Positions 25,846 to 34,753 of a DNA stretch of 64,000 nt are shown one piece after another (position 1 is the stretch's first letter; each line of letters begins with the position of its first letter). The stretch covers positions 1 to 64,000 of the forward strand of contig NZ_QICQ01000003.1 in NCBI RefSeq assembly GCF_003201195.1, read 5' to 3'. The notes beneath the pieces were generated by a model. The model saw nothing but the letters and a program-made list of their open reading frames with translations. It searched no databases and had not been told where the DNA came from. This DNA is from Nitrosomonas eutropha (GTDB lineage Bacteria; Pseudomonadota; Gammaproteobacteria; Burkholderiales; Nitrosomonadaceae). The translations under genes were made by a program, and so were the position numbers.

Positions 25846-27615
25846 TCACTTCTTCGGCACGTAGAGATCCGTGATCGTACCCTCAGCCAGTTCTGCGGAA
25901 AAAAGGACGGTTTCGGATAAAGTGGGATGGGGATGGATAGTCAGCCCGATATCCTGCATATCCGCCCCCATTTCCAGCGCCAGCACTGTTTCCGAGATCA
26001 ACTCCCCTGCATGAGCACCCACAATTCCTGCACCAAGAATTCTTCGGGTAGTCTTGTCAAAGAGTAATTTGGTCATGCCTTCATCACGCGCCAGGGTGAT
26101 GGCACGACCACTAGCTGCCCAGGGAAATACTGCTTTCTCATAAGCAATACCCTGTTTTTCGGCTTCGGTCTCTGTCAGTCCCATCCAGGCAACTTCAGGA
26201 TCGGTATAGGCCACCGAAGGAATGGTGCGCGCATCGAATGCCACCTTGTGCCCGGCAATAACTTCTGCTGCTATTTTGCCTTCATGTGAGGCCTTGTGTG
26301 CCAGCATAGGATCTCCAACAATATCGCCAATTGCAAAAATATGAGCAATATTGGTTCGCATCTGCTTATCCACCGTGATGAAACCGTGCTCATCCACGCT
26401 CACACCCGCTGCCTCAGCATTGATCAGCTTTCCGTTAGGTCGACGCCCAACCGCAACCAACACTCGATCATAGCGTTGTGGCTCCGGTGCCTGCTCGCCT
26501 TCAAAAAACACCTGCACCTCCTTACCGTCCACTTCAATCCGACTGACACTGGTATTGAGGTAAATCGCCTCACATCCAGCTTTCAGTCTCTTATGAAGCG
26601 GTTTAACCAGATCAGCATCGGCGCCTGGAATAAGCTGCACCATCTGTTCCACAATACTGATTTTGCTACCCAGTGCATGATAGACCGTAGCCATCTCCAA
26701 CCCGATGACTCCACCTCCCACAATAAGCATGCGCGGCGGGATCTCCGTCAATGCCAGTGCGCCGGTCGAATCAATAATGCATTCGTTATCCGGTAATATC
26801 GGGATGCGTGCAGCGCTGGATCCGGCCGCAATAATGCAATGCTCAAATGAAACTGTTTCGATCCCATCCGATGTTTCAACTTCAATTAGATGCGAATTGG
26901 CAAACTTCCCGGCGCCATGAATAACGGTCACCTTGCGTTGCTTAGCCAGCATCGATAATCCCTTGGTCAGCTTGCCCACAACCGATTCTTTCCAGGAACA
27001 CAGTTTGCCAATATCAATTTCCGGCCTTCCGAAATGAATACCGTACTGATCCGCCTCTTTTGCTTCGGTAAGCGTTTTTGCAGCATGCAACAGTGCCTTG
27101 GAGGGAATGCAACCCACATTCAGACAAACCCCTCCCAATGTGGAATAACGCTCAATCAACACCACTTGTTTACCCAAATCGGCCGCACGAAACGCTGCCG
27201 TATACCCTCCCGGACCGGCACCCAGCACAACCACTTCAGCACGTAACTTGCCACGCGCAGTTTCAGGTGACGGCACCACTATCCTGGAAGGTACTTTGCC
27301 TGCACCTGCAACAACGGGTTGATCGGTAACTTTAGTCTCATCATAGGATGATGCTGAAGGCACAGCCTCCGCGTCCTTGACTTCCAGCGTGGCAATGAGC
27401 GATCCTTGTGAAATCTTATCACCGGCTTTGACGTGCATTTCTTTCACGATGCCCGACTGAGGCGCCGGAACTTCTATCGAAGCTTTATCGGTCTCGAGTA
27501 CCAACAGCGGCATTTCCTGTTCTACCCGATCCCCCGGTTTAACCAGAGTTTCTATGACTGGAACATCCTTAAAATCGCCAATATCAGGCAAAACTATTGT
27601 TGTAAATTGTGTCAT
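25846..27615 (-). CDS. lpdA: Dihydrolipoyl dehydrogenase with N-terminal lipoyl domain (E3)
   Basis: This E3 component reoxidises dihydrolipoamide with NAD+. The N-terminal lipoyl domain (about 5-80) has the lipoylated lysine in LETDKASIEVP. The FAD-binding motif VVVLGAGPGGYTAAFRA (about 125), the redox-active disulphide in GGVCLNVGCIPSKALL (about 160), the NAD motif LIVGGGVIGLEMA and the C-terminal HPHPTLSE His-Glu pair complete it. A fused lipoyl domain is typical of the pyruvate dehydrogenase E3 of beta- and gammaproteobacteria, yet aceE and aceF are not here. The ATG at 27615 is preferred because it starts MTQFTTIVLPDIGDF and leaves a 4-base gap after proA. Confidence 0.95.
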   Translation of the reverse strand: MTQFTTIVLPDIGDFKDVPVIETLVKPGDRVEQEMPLLVLETDKASIEVPAPQSGIVKEMHVKAGDKISQGSLIATLEVKDAEAVPSASSYDETKVTDQPVVAGAGKVPSRIVVPSPETARGKLRAEVVVLGAGPGGYTAAFRAADLGKQVVLIERYSTLGGVCLNVGCIPSKALLHAAKTLTEAKEADQYGIHFGRPEIDIGKLCSWKESVVGKLTKGLSMLAKQRKVTVIHGAGKFANSHLIEVETSDGIETVSFEHCIIAAGSSAARIPILPDNECIIDSTGALALTEIPPRMLIVGGGVIGLEMATVYHALGSKISIVEQMVQLIPGADADLVKPLHKRLKAGCEAIYLNTSVSRIEVDGKEVQVFFEGEQAPEPQRYDRVLVAVGRRPNGKLINAEAAGVSVDEHGFITVDKQMRTNIAHIFAIGDIVGDPMLAHKASHEGKIAAEVIAGHKVAFDARTIPSVAYTDPEVAWMGLTETEAEKQGIAYEKAVFPWAASGRAITLARDEGMTKLLFDKTTRRILGAGIVGAHAGELISETVLALEMGADMQDIGLTIHPHPTLSETVLFSAELAEGTITDLYVPKK

Positions 27616-27619
27616 CTTC

Positions 27620-28888
27620 TTATTCCCTGATATGGCCATCACCCAGCACGATAAACTTCTGGCTGGTCAGTCCTTCCAGCCCCACTGGGCCACGTGCGTG
27701 CAACTTATCTGTAGAAATACCAATTTCCGCTCCCAGACCATATTCAAATCCGTCAGCAAAACGGGTTGAAGCATTCACCATGACCGAACTGGAATCTACT
27801 TCACGCAGAAATTGTCGCGCACGCGAATAATTTTCTGTCACGATAGTATCGGTATGTTGTGATCCATAGGTGGCAATATGCGTAATGGCCTCATCAATAT
27901 CAGCCACAATACGAACACTCAGAATCGGCGCGAGATATTCAGCATACCAGTCTTCCTCCACAGCCGGTTTCATTCGGGAAACAAGTGCACATGCTGCCTC
28001 ATCCCCCCGTAATTCCACCTCTTTTTCCAAAAATATTTGGCAGATGCGTGGTAAAAATTGTTCAGCAATCCCAGTATGCACCAGTAACGTCTCCATGGTG
28101 TTGCATGTGCCGTAACGCTGAGTTTTAGCATTATCTGCAACACGCACCGCTTTTTCCAGATCTGCTGACAAATCAACGTATACATGACACACGCCATCCA
28201 GATGCTTGATAACCGGAACACGCGCTTCATTAGTAATCCGTTCGATCAACCCCTTACCACCTCGTGGAACAATCACATCCACATATTCACTCATGGTAAT
28301 CAGCGCGCTCACCGCCGCACGATCTGTCGTCTCCACCACCTGCATAGTCTGTTCAGGCAGGCCCGCCGATCTAAGTCCCTCTCTTACGCAAATGGCAATG
28401 GCCTGATTACTTTGTATCGCCTCAGATCCCCCACGCAAAATTGCTGCATTACCCGCTTTCAAGCATAGACCGGCAGCATCCGCCGTCACGTTCGGGCGTG
28501 CCTCATAAATAATACCGATTACCCCCAGTGGCACCCGCATTTTACCTACCTGAATACCGGATGGACGATAATCCAGATCTGTCATCGCTCCAATCGGATC
28601 AGGTAGTGTGGCAATCTGTTCTAGACCGGTGGCCATACTGACAACCCCTCTCGAAGTCAATGTCAGGCGATCAATCATGGCTGATTCCAAACCTTTATTT
28701 CTGGCCTGCGCTACATCTTTGGCATTAGCCGCTAGCAATAATGCCTCATCACGACGAATAGCACGAGCCATCATAGCAAGTGCATGATTTTTAGTAGCGG
28801 TATCTGCTTTTGCAACTATCCGCGCTGCCGCACACGCCGCACGCCCGAGAGCCTGCATATCAGCGTGTATTTTTTCGTTTTTTTCCAT
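27620..28888 (-). CDS. proA: Gamma-glutamyl phosphate reductase
   Basis: This enzyme reduces L-glutamyl-5-phosphate with NADPH to glutamate semialdehyde in proline synthesis. The 422-residue aldehyde-dehydrogenase-fold protein shows [20 protein letters not shown] (about 120-140), VPRGGKGLI, the catalytic Cys in [13 protein letters not shown] (about 255) and [20 protein letters not shown]. The stop is 4 bases ahead of the lpdA start, so the two are likely co-transcribed although unrelated in function. proB is not in the window. Confidence 0.96.
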   Translation of the reverse strand: MEKNEKIHADMQALGRAACAAARIVAKADTATKNHALAMMARAIRRDEALLLAANAKDVAQARNKGLESAMIDRLTLTSRGVVSMATGLEQIATLPDPIGAMTDLDYRPSGIQVGKMRVPLGVIGIIYEARPNVTADAAGLCLKAGNAAILRGGSEAIQSNQAIAICVREGLRSAGLPEQTMQVVETTDRAAVSALITMSEYVDVIVPRGGKGLIERITNEARVPVIKHLDGVCHVYVDLSADLEKAVRVADNAKTQRYGTCNTMETLLVHTGIAEQFLPRICQIFLEKEVELRGDEAACALVSRMKPAVEEDWYAEYLAPILSVRIVADIDEAITHIATYGSQHTDTIVTENYSRARQFLREVDSSSVMVNASTRFADGFEYGLGAEIGISTDKLHARGPVGLEGLTSQKFIVLGDGHIRE

Positions 28889-28953
28889 GAGAAATGTCAG
28901 TCAATCGGTTATCAAGGGTAATCTGGTGAATCGGCAGGAATTTTCCAGAATCA

Positions 28954-29622
28954 TTATTTACTGGAATCTTTGGCAGTCGATCCCCGCCATTTTCCTACGT
29001 GAATCAATTTATTTCTAAGGCCCGGCAATGGATAATCAAGTGCATAAGCCTGCTCAGCATAATGGCCGGCCTTTTCATAGTTCTTTTGCTTAAAATACAT
29101 CAGCCCGAGGTTATAAAGAATTGTGGCATTGTTTGGCTCCAGACTGGCTGCCACCTGTAGCTGTTCGAGTGCTTCTCTATTTCTGTTGTGATGGGATAAA
29201 AATGCGCTGTAAATCGAGCGAACCTGTGCATCCTTCGTATTCATACGAATCGCTCGATCAAAATAACACTCAACCGGCCATGTTAAACCCGGAATTTGAG
29301 TAGACTTCTCCCTAATAGAAAGTTTAACTAGGCTCACCAATGCACGATGATGATTAGGCCAGGCACGAAGCGTATAATTTAGACTTCCTCCAAGCCACCT
29401 GATACCTCTCCCATTAAGAACTAGGTTTTCCATATCAGAAGTGAAGTGAAAAGCTTCAACAATATCCAACTTTTCCTTAAGATGAAACCGATTCATATAA
29501 TCAAACGGACCATAGCCACCGGCAATCTCTAATTCGCCACAGTAAACTTTTCCTTTAGCTACTACCGCTACGGGTAAAGCAATAAAAAACATCATGGCGA
29601 TAAAAGCTGCCAAAATTTTCAT
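28954..29622 (-). CDS. Exported tetratricopeptide repeat protein
   Basis: The ATG at 29622 gives a clear signal peptide (MKILAAFIAMMFFIALPVAV, cut near VAKG) and a protein of about 222 residues. The N-terminal third has the motif CGELEIAGGYGPFDYMN. The rest holds TPR-like helices, the clearest being ALEQLQVAASLEPNNATILY and NLGLMYFKQKNYEKAGHYAE. It probably acts in the periplasm as a protein-protein scaffold. It is the last gene of the polysaccharide-locus transcript, 30 bases after a glycosyltransferase, so a role in assembly or export is plausible. Confidence 0.75.
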   Translation of the reverse strand: MKILAAFIAMMFFIALPVAVVAKGKVYCGELEIAGGYGPFDYMNRFHLKEKLDIVEAFHFTSDMENLVLNGRGIRWLGGSLNYTLRAWPNHHRALVSLVKLSIREKSTQIPGLTWPVECYFDRAIRMNTKDAQVRSIYSAFLSHHNRNREALEQLQVAASLEPNNATILYNLGLMYFKQKNYEKAGHYAEQAYALDYPLPGLRNKLIHVGKWRGSTAKDSSK

Positions 29623-29652
29623 AGCTTCCTGATTTCCCATAAAATTAAATGA

Positions 29653-30897
29653 TCACCCTTTACAAGCAGCACCCAGTAGTCTGGCCAGCTCTTTAGTCCT
29701 GGCCTCTCTCGAATTGGACAATATTTTATCCATTGGTGCAATCGGTGCCTTATCTTCTCTCAATAACGCAAGAAATCGCCGCAATCCGGTCATAATAGCT
29801 TCCTTCGAATCCAGCGGTGCAATCGTGTCGACCCCCATACTGCGAAGCTTTTCTGCCGTATCGCCCACCAGATCGGTCAATGCCAGAATGGGTCGTTGTG
29901 CACGCAGGTATTCGTATAGCTTGGCAGGAATTTGATTATTGCAATTCGCTGCTTGTAAAATCAGCAGCCCATCAACCGTCAGCATTTCAGCAAGCGCATC
30001 ATTGTAGGAAATGGGAGGTGCGAGCGAAACGACAGCTCCGATTTCAAAATGATCAATCAGGGATTGCAGATACGCTTCGTGGTGTGAAGCACGCAGAATA
30101 ATGTGCAAACTTTCAGCACCAATTACATGTTTCTTCAGCAAAGTAGCTAAAGCTTCAAATAAACAAGTTGGGTCACGCTCCGATGGATAAATAACTCCAC
30201 TGTGTAGCAGAGTAATCCCGCCAGCTTTGGTAATCTGATTCACAGAACGTGTGATAGCAGCAAAACTGGATTCATCATACCCGTTTTCTATCAAATGAAA
30301 TCGAGATGCCGGGACATGCGAAAACCGTGTTTGATAATCCCTCAATGTACCAGGTGTTGTAAAAACCGCACTGGCGCACTGCGCGATCGTTTTATTTTCC
30401 ACCCGTTCATAAGCACGATAGGTTAACGGATCGGGTGGATAATCCGGCTGTACCATCGGATCCCTGAAATCAGCCACCCAGGGGATGCCTGTCAAACGAT
30501 GTAAGGTTAATCCTATCAAATGCGCTGTTGCAATGGGATAAGTTGACCAGATCACATCCGGCTTATATTTTTTGATCAGATACCACCCTGTAGGTACCGC
30601 ACCCAGCCACCAGCTTATCCAGCGATCCGGCAGGGCCAGCAGCCGTGGATATCGCCCTTTCAGAGTCAAATGTCTTGCCGTATCCAGCGCAAAGGCGCGA
30701 TAGACACGTACCTCCTGCGGAATATCCGCCAGCTGACCAGAATCAGTTTGCTGGTAAGCTCGCGGTGAAGGAGTCAGAACAATCGGCTCCCAGCCATGGT
30801 CCGGTAAGTATCGTGCAAAACGCAATGTGCGCTGCATACCGCTACTGCCGTGCAAAGGTGGAAAGTGGTAAGCAATCATCAATACCCGCTTTACCAT
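29653..30897 (-). CDS. Glycosyltransferase, GT4-like
   Basis: This 414-residue GT-B-fold protein opens with VLMIAYHFPPLHGSSGMQRT, the N-terminal pattern of a GT4-like subfamily found in exopolysaccharide loci. The middle has VIWSTYPIATAHLIGL and WVADFRDPM, and the donor-binding half has LYEYLRAQRPILALTD. The canonical EX7E is less clear than in the other transferases here. It overlaps the upstream hydrolase gene by 7 bases, which suggests translational coupling. The sugar and acceptor cannot be read from sequence. Confidence 0.85.
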   Translation of the reverse strand: MVKRVLMIAYHFPPLHGSSGMQRTLRFARYLPDHGWEPIVLTPSPRAYQQTDSGQLADIPQEVRVYRAFALDTARHLTLKGRYPRLLALPDRWISWWLGAVPTGWYLIKKYKPDVIWSTYPIATAHLIGLTLHRLTGIPWVADFRDPMVQPDYPPDPLTYRAYERVENKTIAQCASAVFTTPGTLRDYQTRFSHVPASRFHLIENGYDESSFAAITRSVNQITKAGGITLLHSGVIYPSERDPTCLFEALATLLKKHVIGAESLHIILRASHHEAYLQSLIDHFEIGAVVSLAPPISYNDALAEMLTVDGLLILQAANCNNQIPAKLYEYLRAQRPILALTDLVGDTAEKLRSMGVDTIAPLDSKEAIMTGLRRFLALLREDKAPIAPMDKILSNSREARTKELARLLGAACKG

Positions 30898-31763
30898 GAC
30901 AATACGCGATTTCCGGTTTGTTCTGCTACTTGATCACGCCATTCGCGAGTGGAGAAAGTATGATTAGCACTGTCTATATGAAAAACTTCTGTTTGCCTTG
31001 TTTTCATAGCTTCCTGCCAATCCGCCGACGAATCAGCCAGATCCAGAAATTCACGTGCTGTCAGATCATTTCCACTGGTAATAATCAGTATTTTTCCTTG
31101 GAAACGTTTCAGGCCGTCCAGCATACGCTCCGGCAAAGGGGCTGTCAGGTCACATGATGCACCGGCACTATCTTCTGAAGCAGCCGATTTTTTACCACCT
31201 GGCAAACTATTCCTGCCGAATGCATATAAAGACTGGATGGAAGCCAGCGGATTGAATTTCCCACCGAGCAGTTTTTTCCAGAACTCCGGCTCAAACAGAC
31301 GCTGCAGATAATAGTGCCTCAGATACGCCTTGGCGATACCCTGCTCTGTTCTGACCCATGGATTCAATAGCACCAATCCGCTCACTCGCCGATCCTGATA
31401 CGCATAGAACAAAGCAGCCGAGGCTGCGTCACACAACCCCCAAATCACGACATCCTCCAGAAAAGGGCACTCGCTGAAGAAAAAATCAGTAGCACTACGC
31501 AAGTCCTCGCCAACATGCTCGAACGTCCTGATATTACCGTCACTATCACCCATCCCCCGGCAATCAAATCGCATAACGGAAATACCACGCTTTGCCAAAT
31601 AGCGCGCAAGTAATACAAACTGTCGATGGCTACCGACACGATACTGCGGCCCGCCGACAACGATTAACACACCACGCGCCACCGGTTGTTGCGGCACACT
31701 CATAATCCCATACAGCCATTCATGCTCACAACGGAAGCGCAGCGCGCGCTCTTGAAAGCTCAT
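30891..31763 (-). CDS. Exosortase A system-associated hydrolase 1
   Basis: This alpha/beta hydrolase of 290 residues has LIVVGGPQYRVGSHRQFVLL near the N-terminus, MRFDCRGMGDSDG, and a nucleophile-elbow-like stretch VIWGLCDAASAALFY in which Cys sits where Ser is usual (G-L-C-D-A). Late Asp and His candidates are in SGNDLTAREF and HIDSANHTFS. Length and these motifs match the hydrolase found with exosortase A (XrtA/EpsH) polysaccharide loci. It overlaps its partner hydrolase by 4 bases (ATGA). The substrate is unknown. Confidence 0.8.
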   Translation of the reverse strand: MSFQERALRFRCEHEWLYGIMSVPQQPVARGVLIVVGGPQYRVGSHRQFVLLARYLAKRGISVMRFDCRGMGDSDGNIRTFEHVGEDLRSATDFFFSECPFLEDVVIWGLCDAASAALFYAYQDRRVSGLVLLNPWVRTEQGIAKAYLRHYYLQRLFEPEFWKKLLGGKFNPLASIQSLYAFGRNSLPGGKKSAASEDSAGASCDLTAPLPERMLDGLKRFQGKILIITSGNDLTAREFLDLADSSADWQEAMKTRQTEVFHIDSANHTFSTREWRDQVAEQTGNRVLSW

Positions 31764-32614
31764 GGCTGGACTCCGAAAGATGATTCAACCGCCTTGGTAG
31801 TCGCTGCTAGCAGCTCATGGCACTCACTGATTTCCTGGGTTGCCCAGAACGGCAACCCAGGCATGAGCAGCACTTTTGGACAGATACCGGACTGACTCCA
31901 TGTCTCCACGATCGAAGTACTCGCTGGAGAAAGCCCGCGCCCGGTATCAGGCGTAATTTCAAACCAATATACTTCACTATTTTTGACAATCAATTGCCCT
32001 AATTTCAATGCATCGATAGCAGCAGCCATAGCAGATGAGAGGGTATAGCCCGCTATTTCAAGTGCTTCACCCACTCCCAGTTTTTCACGAAAATCCTGAA
32101 CATTTGTAGCCTTATCCGTATCATCCGACATAAGTTTACTCACCAGTTTCAAGCGCAAGAACTGAGTCAGAAATGATTTGCCATTGCCAACAGGCTGCCA
32201 GAGCACAAATTTCACTGGGTCATCTTCCGCTTCTTCATTTTTTGCATAATCCAATGCTAGCAAAGCTCCCAACCGCAGTCCCCAAAAATGAATCGATGCA
32301 AATCCTTGCTGTATCAACCATAGCCTGGCGTGTGCAATATCACCCTTCCAGATTTCCCATGTTGCATCCCCAAAATCTCCTTCACTGTCCCCACAGCCAT
32401 ACAAGTCGATCTGCAGTACACCAAACCCCATTGCTGCAAACACCCTGGCTTGTAAAGCAGCCATGCGCCGGGATTTATTCATTTCCTCAGCAAACGGATG
32501 GATATAGATAAAAGCCTGACTTAATGGCACCCCCTTACCGGGCGGATGGTAGAGGCAGAAACGCTTTCCTGGCGAAGCATCCAGAAAGAAAGGTTCGGCC
32601 GGTTGATTATTCAT
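31760..32614 (-). CDS. Exosortase A system-associated hydrolase 2
   Basis: This second alpha/beta hydrolase has 284 residues, with YIHPFAEEMNKSRRMAALQA, LQIDLYGCGDSEGDFGDA and HFWGLRLGALLALDYA (elbow G-L-R-L-G, so the Ser nucleophile is replaced). The pattern is that of the partner protein in exosortase-A loci, and the pair often sits beside an acyl carrier protein, as here (6-base gap). Loss of the usual Ser suggests non-hydrolytic or altered chemistry. That is inference from the motif alone. Confidence 0.8.
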   Translation of the reverse strand: MNNQPAEPFFLDASPGKRFCLYHPPGKGVPLSQAFIYIHPFAEEMNKSRRMAALQARVFAAMGFGVLQIDLYGCGDSEGDFGDATWEIWKGDIAHARLWLIQQGFASIHFWGLRLGALLALDYAKNEEAEDDPVKFVLWQPVGNGKSFLTQFLRLKLVSKLMSDDTDKATNVQDFREKLGVGEALEIAGYTLSSAMAAAIDALKLGQLIVKNSEVYWFEITPDTGRGLSPASTSIVETWSQSGICPKVLLMPGLPFWATQEISECHELLAATTKAVESSFGVQP

Positions 32615-32620
32615 ACAAAT

Positions 32621-32872
32621 TCAGTGCGACAATTTATACTCAACAAAAAGTGCCAGGCTACCGAGCGTTTCAAAAGTCTGCGCACTGATTTCATCGTCAT
32701 CCACCGAAAAATCAAAGTACTCTTCCAGTGCAGTAATCACGTTGACTACTGCCATCGAATCCAGTTCGGGGATATTACCGAGCAGCACAGAATCAGCTGT
32801 CAGCGCGTGTTTTCTTTCCCCAAGATTCAATACATCACCCAAAATATTTCTGACTGCTTCAAGATGCTGCAT
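32621..32872 (-). CDS. Acyl carrier protein (exosortase-locus type)
   Basis: This 83-residue protein has the phosphopantetheine attachment motif PELDSMAVVNVITALEE with Ser at about 39, followed by helix III of the usual ACP fold. It is not the fatty-acid ACP (that one has a DSLD motif and higher acidity). Exosortase-A loci carry a dedicated ACP with an acyl-CoA ligase and a PLP decarboxylase. Those partners are absent here. It is the first gene of the five-gene minus block. Confidence 0.85.
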   Translation of the reverse strand: MQHLEAVRNILGDVLNLGERKHALTADSVLLGNIPELDSMAVVNVITALEEYFDFSVDDDEISAQTFETLGSLALFVEYKLSH

Positions 32873-33059
32873 AATTACTCCACAAAAGGCAATTACTCGA
32901 TATCAGCGGCATTTTAAGACAGTTTCTTAAAATATGCCGGATTGATCGCTCCCACAGCCCTGCTGTAAAACTATTTATTTAATATTGAGCCTCTGAATCG
33001 GATGGTGTTACAGTTGACGACAAACGATTCTCAAAGCCTAATCATCCCAACCACACATC

Positions 33060-34250
33060 ATGAACTGGTCAGAACTGTATTGGCAACGTATCACTCCGCT
33101 ACATCTCCTTTTATGGCCAGTCAGCTTGCTATTTGTCCTGTTTCAGTCTATCCGGCGCCATCTATATCGGCGTGCGATATTAACCTCGGTTCACCTTCCT
33201 GTGCCGGTGATTGTTGTTGACAGCATCACTGCCACAAGCCCGGTTAAAACACCACTCATCATCCAGATAGTCAATATGCTGAGAGCAAGTGGATTACGGC
33301 CTGGGATCATTGGCCACGGCTACACCGATAACTATCACTCGCCAATGAGCGTGACCATTGATAGTCCTCTGCAGCTCGCTGGTAAGAAATCACTGTTACT
33401 CGCCTATTATTTGCGTGAAACCTGCCCTGTATGGATCGGCCACGATCGGATCGAAGTGGCAAAAGCGCTGCTGGAAACACATAAGGAATGTAACGTACTG
33501 ATATGTAATGACGGCCTGCAGGATCTTCGGCTGCAGCGTGACTTTGAGGTCGTTATTGTTGATACCAGTGTTATCAATTCCGGGAATGGTCTGATCATGC
33601 CTGCCGGGCCACTGCGAGACAGCTTTGCTCGCTTAAAGCATTCGAATGTCGTCGTGCAGGCAGGCCATCACAGACAAATTCCAGATATCGGGGAAGAAAT
33701 CCGAACGTTTTATATCACACCGCTGAAAGAGCATTTTTTCAACCTGTCACGGCCTGAATTAACGGCCAGTGCAGCAGAGCTTGCAAACAAACGTATCCAT
33801 GCGGTTACCTGTGATCCGGATATACAAAATTTTCTGGATAACCTCAAATTTCTGAGATTGACGGTCACCCCATACATCTTTTCTGAAGATCATCATTTTG
33901 TTGCAGAGGATTTTCCGTTTGATGAAGCTGAAATCATTCTGATACCGGAAGAAGATGCAGTAAAATGCTTTAATCTGCACGACGAGCGCATCTGGGTTTT
34001 ACAACAGGAATATCGTGTTGACCTCGGGTTACGCACAATCATACTTAAGAAGCTGAGAGAAAAATTCATGGATCCAAAACTTCTGGACATTTTAGCTTGT
34101 CCACTATGCAAAGGCCCTCTTATCTACAAAAAAGACCGACTGGAGCTAATCTGCAAGGCGGATCGGTTAGCTTACCCCATTCGGGACGGCATTCCCGTTA
34201 TGCTGGAGGACGAAGCAAGAAGACTGCCTGACGAAGAAGAAATCAAGTAG
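33060..34250 (+). CDS. Degenerate LpxK-like protein fused to a Trm112-like domain
   Basis: Residues 1-334 align in pattern with tetraacyldisaccharide 4'-kinase (LpxK): an N-terminal membrane helix, [58 protein letters not shown] and [11 protein letters not shown]. The kinase P-loop VGGTGKTP is replaced by [14 protein letters not shown] by GHGYTD, and the GDEP segment is gone, so lipid A kinase activity is doubtful. Residues 337-396, from an internal ATG at 34068, form a complete YcaR/Trm112-like zinc-ribbon protein with CPLC. In most genomes these are two adjacent genes. Here no stop separates them, so either a fusion or two nested starts applies. Confidence 0.8.
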   Translation: MNWSELYWQRITPLHLLLWPVSLLFVLFQSIRRHLYRRAILTSVHLPVPVIVVDSITATSPVKTPLIIQIVNMLRASGLRPGIIGHGYTDNYHSPMSVTIDSPLQLAGKKSLLLAYYLRETCPVWIGHDRIEVAKALLETHKECNVLICNDGLQDLRLQRDFEVVIVDTSVINSGNGLIMPAGPLRDSFARLKHSNVVVQAGHHRQIPDIGEEIRTFYITPLKEHFFNLSRPELTASAAELANKRIHAVTCDPDIQNFLDNLKFLRLTVTPYIFSEDHHFVAEDFPFDEAEIILIPEEDAVKCFNLHDERIWVLQQEYRVDLGLRTIILKKLREKFMDPKLLDILACPLCKGPLIYKKDRLELICKADRLAYPIRDGIPVMLEDEARRLPDEEEIK

Positions 34251-34574
34251 ACAGACTTTCCGCGGACGGAACCTACTCCTGCCATTTTCCCGACAACAGA
34301 AACTAAACTACCGCTTGCTCAAAGCAGGCTGGTTGGCGCAGCTTGGATGCAGACGACTTTAGTCGCCTATATCCGCACCAAGCTAAATACGTATAAATCA
34401 ATATATTTAACGTGAAAGTCCCCATCTAAAGATGGGGACTTTCACGTTATGCCCAGGCGTTAGATTTTGAAACATAGCTTCGTGTGGCTGTGGAAAAACT
34501 GTGAGCAATTACCCAATACCAGCTTACAGTTCATTCACTTGGCATTTCTGGCAATCCTGCTAAAAAGACTTTGA
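34251..34574. other. Intergenic region with strong inverted repeats
   Basis: No gene is seen. Besides the perfect hairpin at 34409-34448, AGCTTGG (34340-34346) pairs with CCAAGCT (34378-34384), and CGACTTTAGTCG lies inside that loop. The packing of dyads next to a transposase relic suggests the remains of a mobile element end. Confidence 0.5.
34409..34448. repeat. 18-bp perfect hairpin with a 4-base loop
   Basis: AACGTGAAAGTCCCCATC (34409-34426) is the exact complement of GATGGGGACTTTCACGTT (34431-34448), separated by TAAA. The palindrome is far stronger than needed for a terminator and has no T-run on either strand. Confidence 0.9.
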
Positions 34575-34742
34575 ATGGGTTCTTATGATAAAGCGCTGTA
34601 TGAGCTGAGGTATCTCGTCGAAAAAGCTTTCCTTCATCTCAAAAGGTAGCATGGGATTGCCACAAAATATGCTAAAAATACTTCTTTTTTTCTCGCAACT
34701 GTGCAAATTAGATGTATTGCTCTTTGGGTAAATATCTTCTGA
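34575..34742 (+). pseudogene. IS5-family transposase C-terminal relic
   Basis: The plus strand reads GSYDKALYELRYLVEKAFLH, LKR, stop, then HGIATKYAKNTSFFLA and CIALWVNIF to a stop at 34740-34742. This is the end of an IS5/IS1031-like DDE transposase (pattern YELR.LVE..F..LKRWRGIATRY.K). A single TAG at codon 25 stands where Trp (TGG) is expected. It abuts the 3' end of the convergent glycosyltransferase. The N-terminal part is not visible upstream. Confidence 0.8.
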
Positions 34743-34753
34743 TTACACTATCC

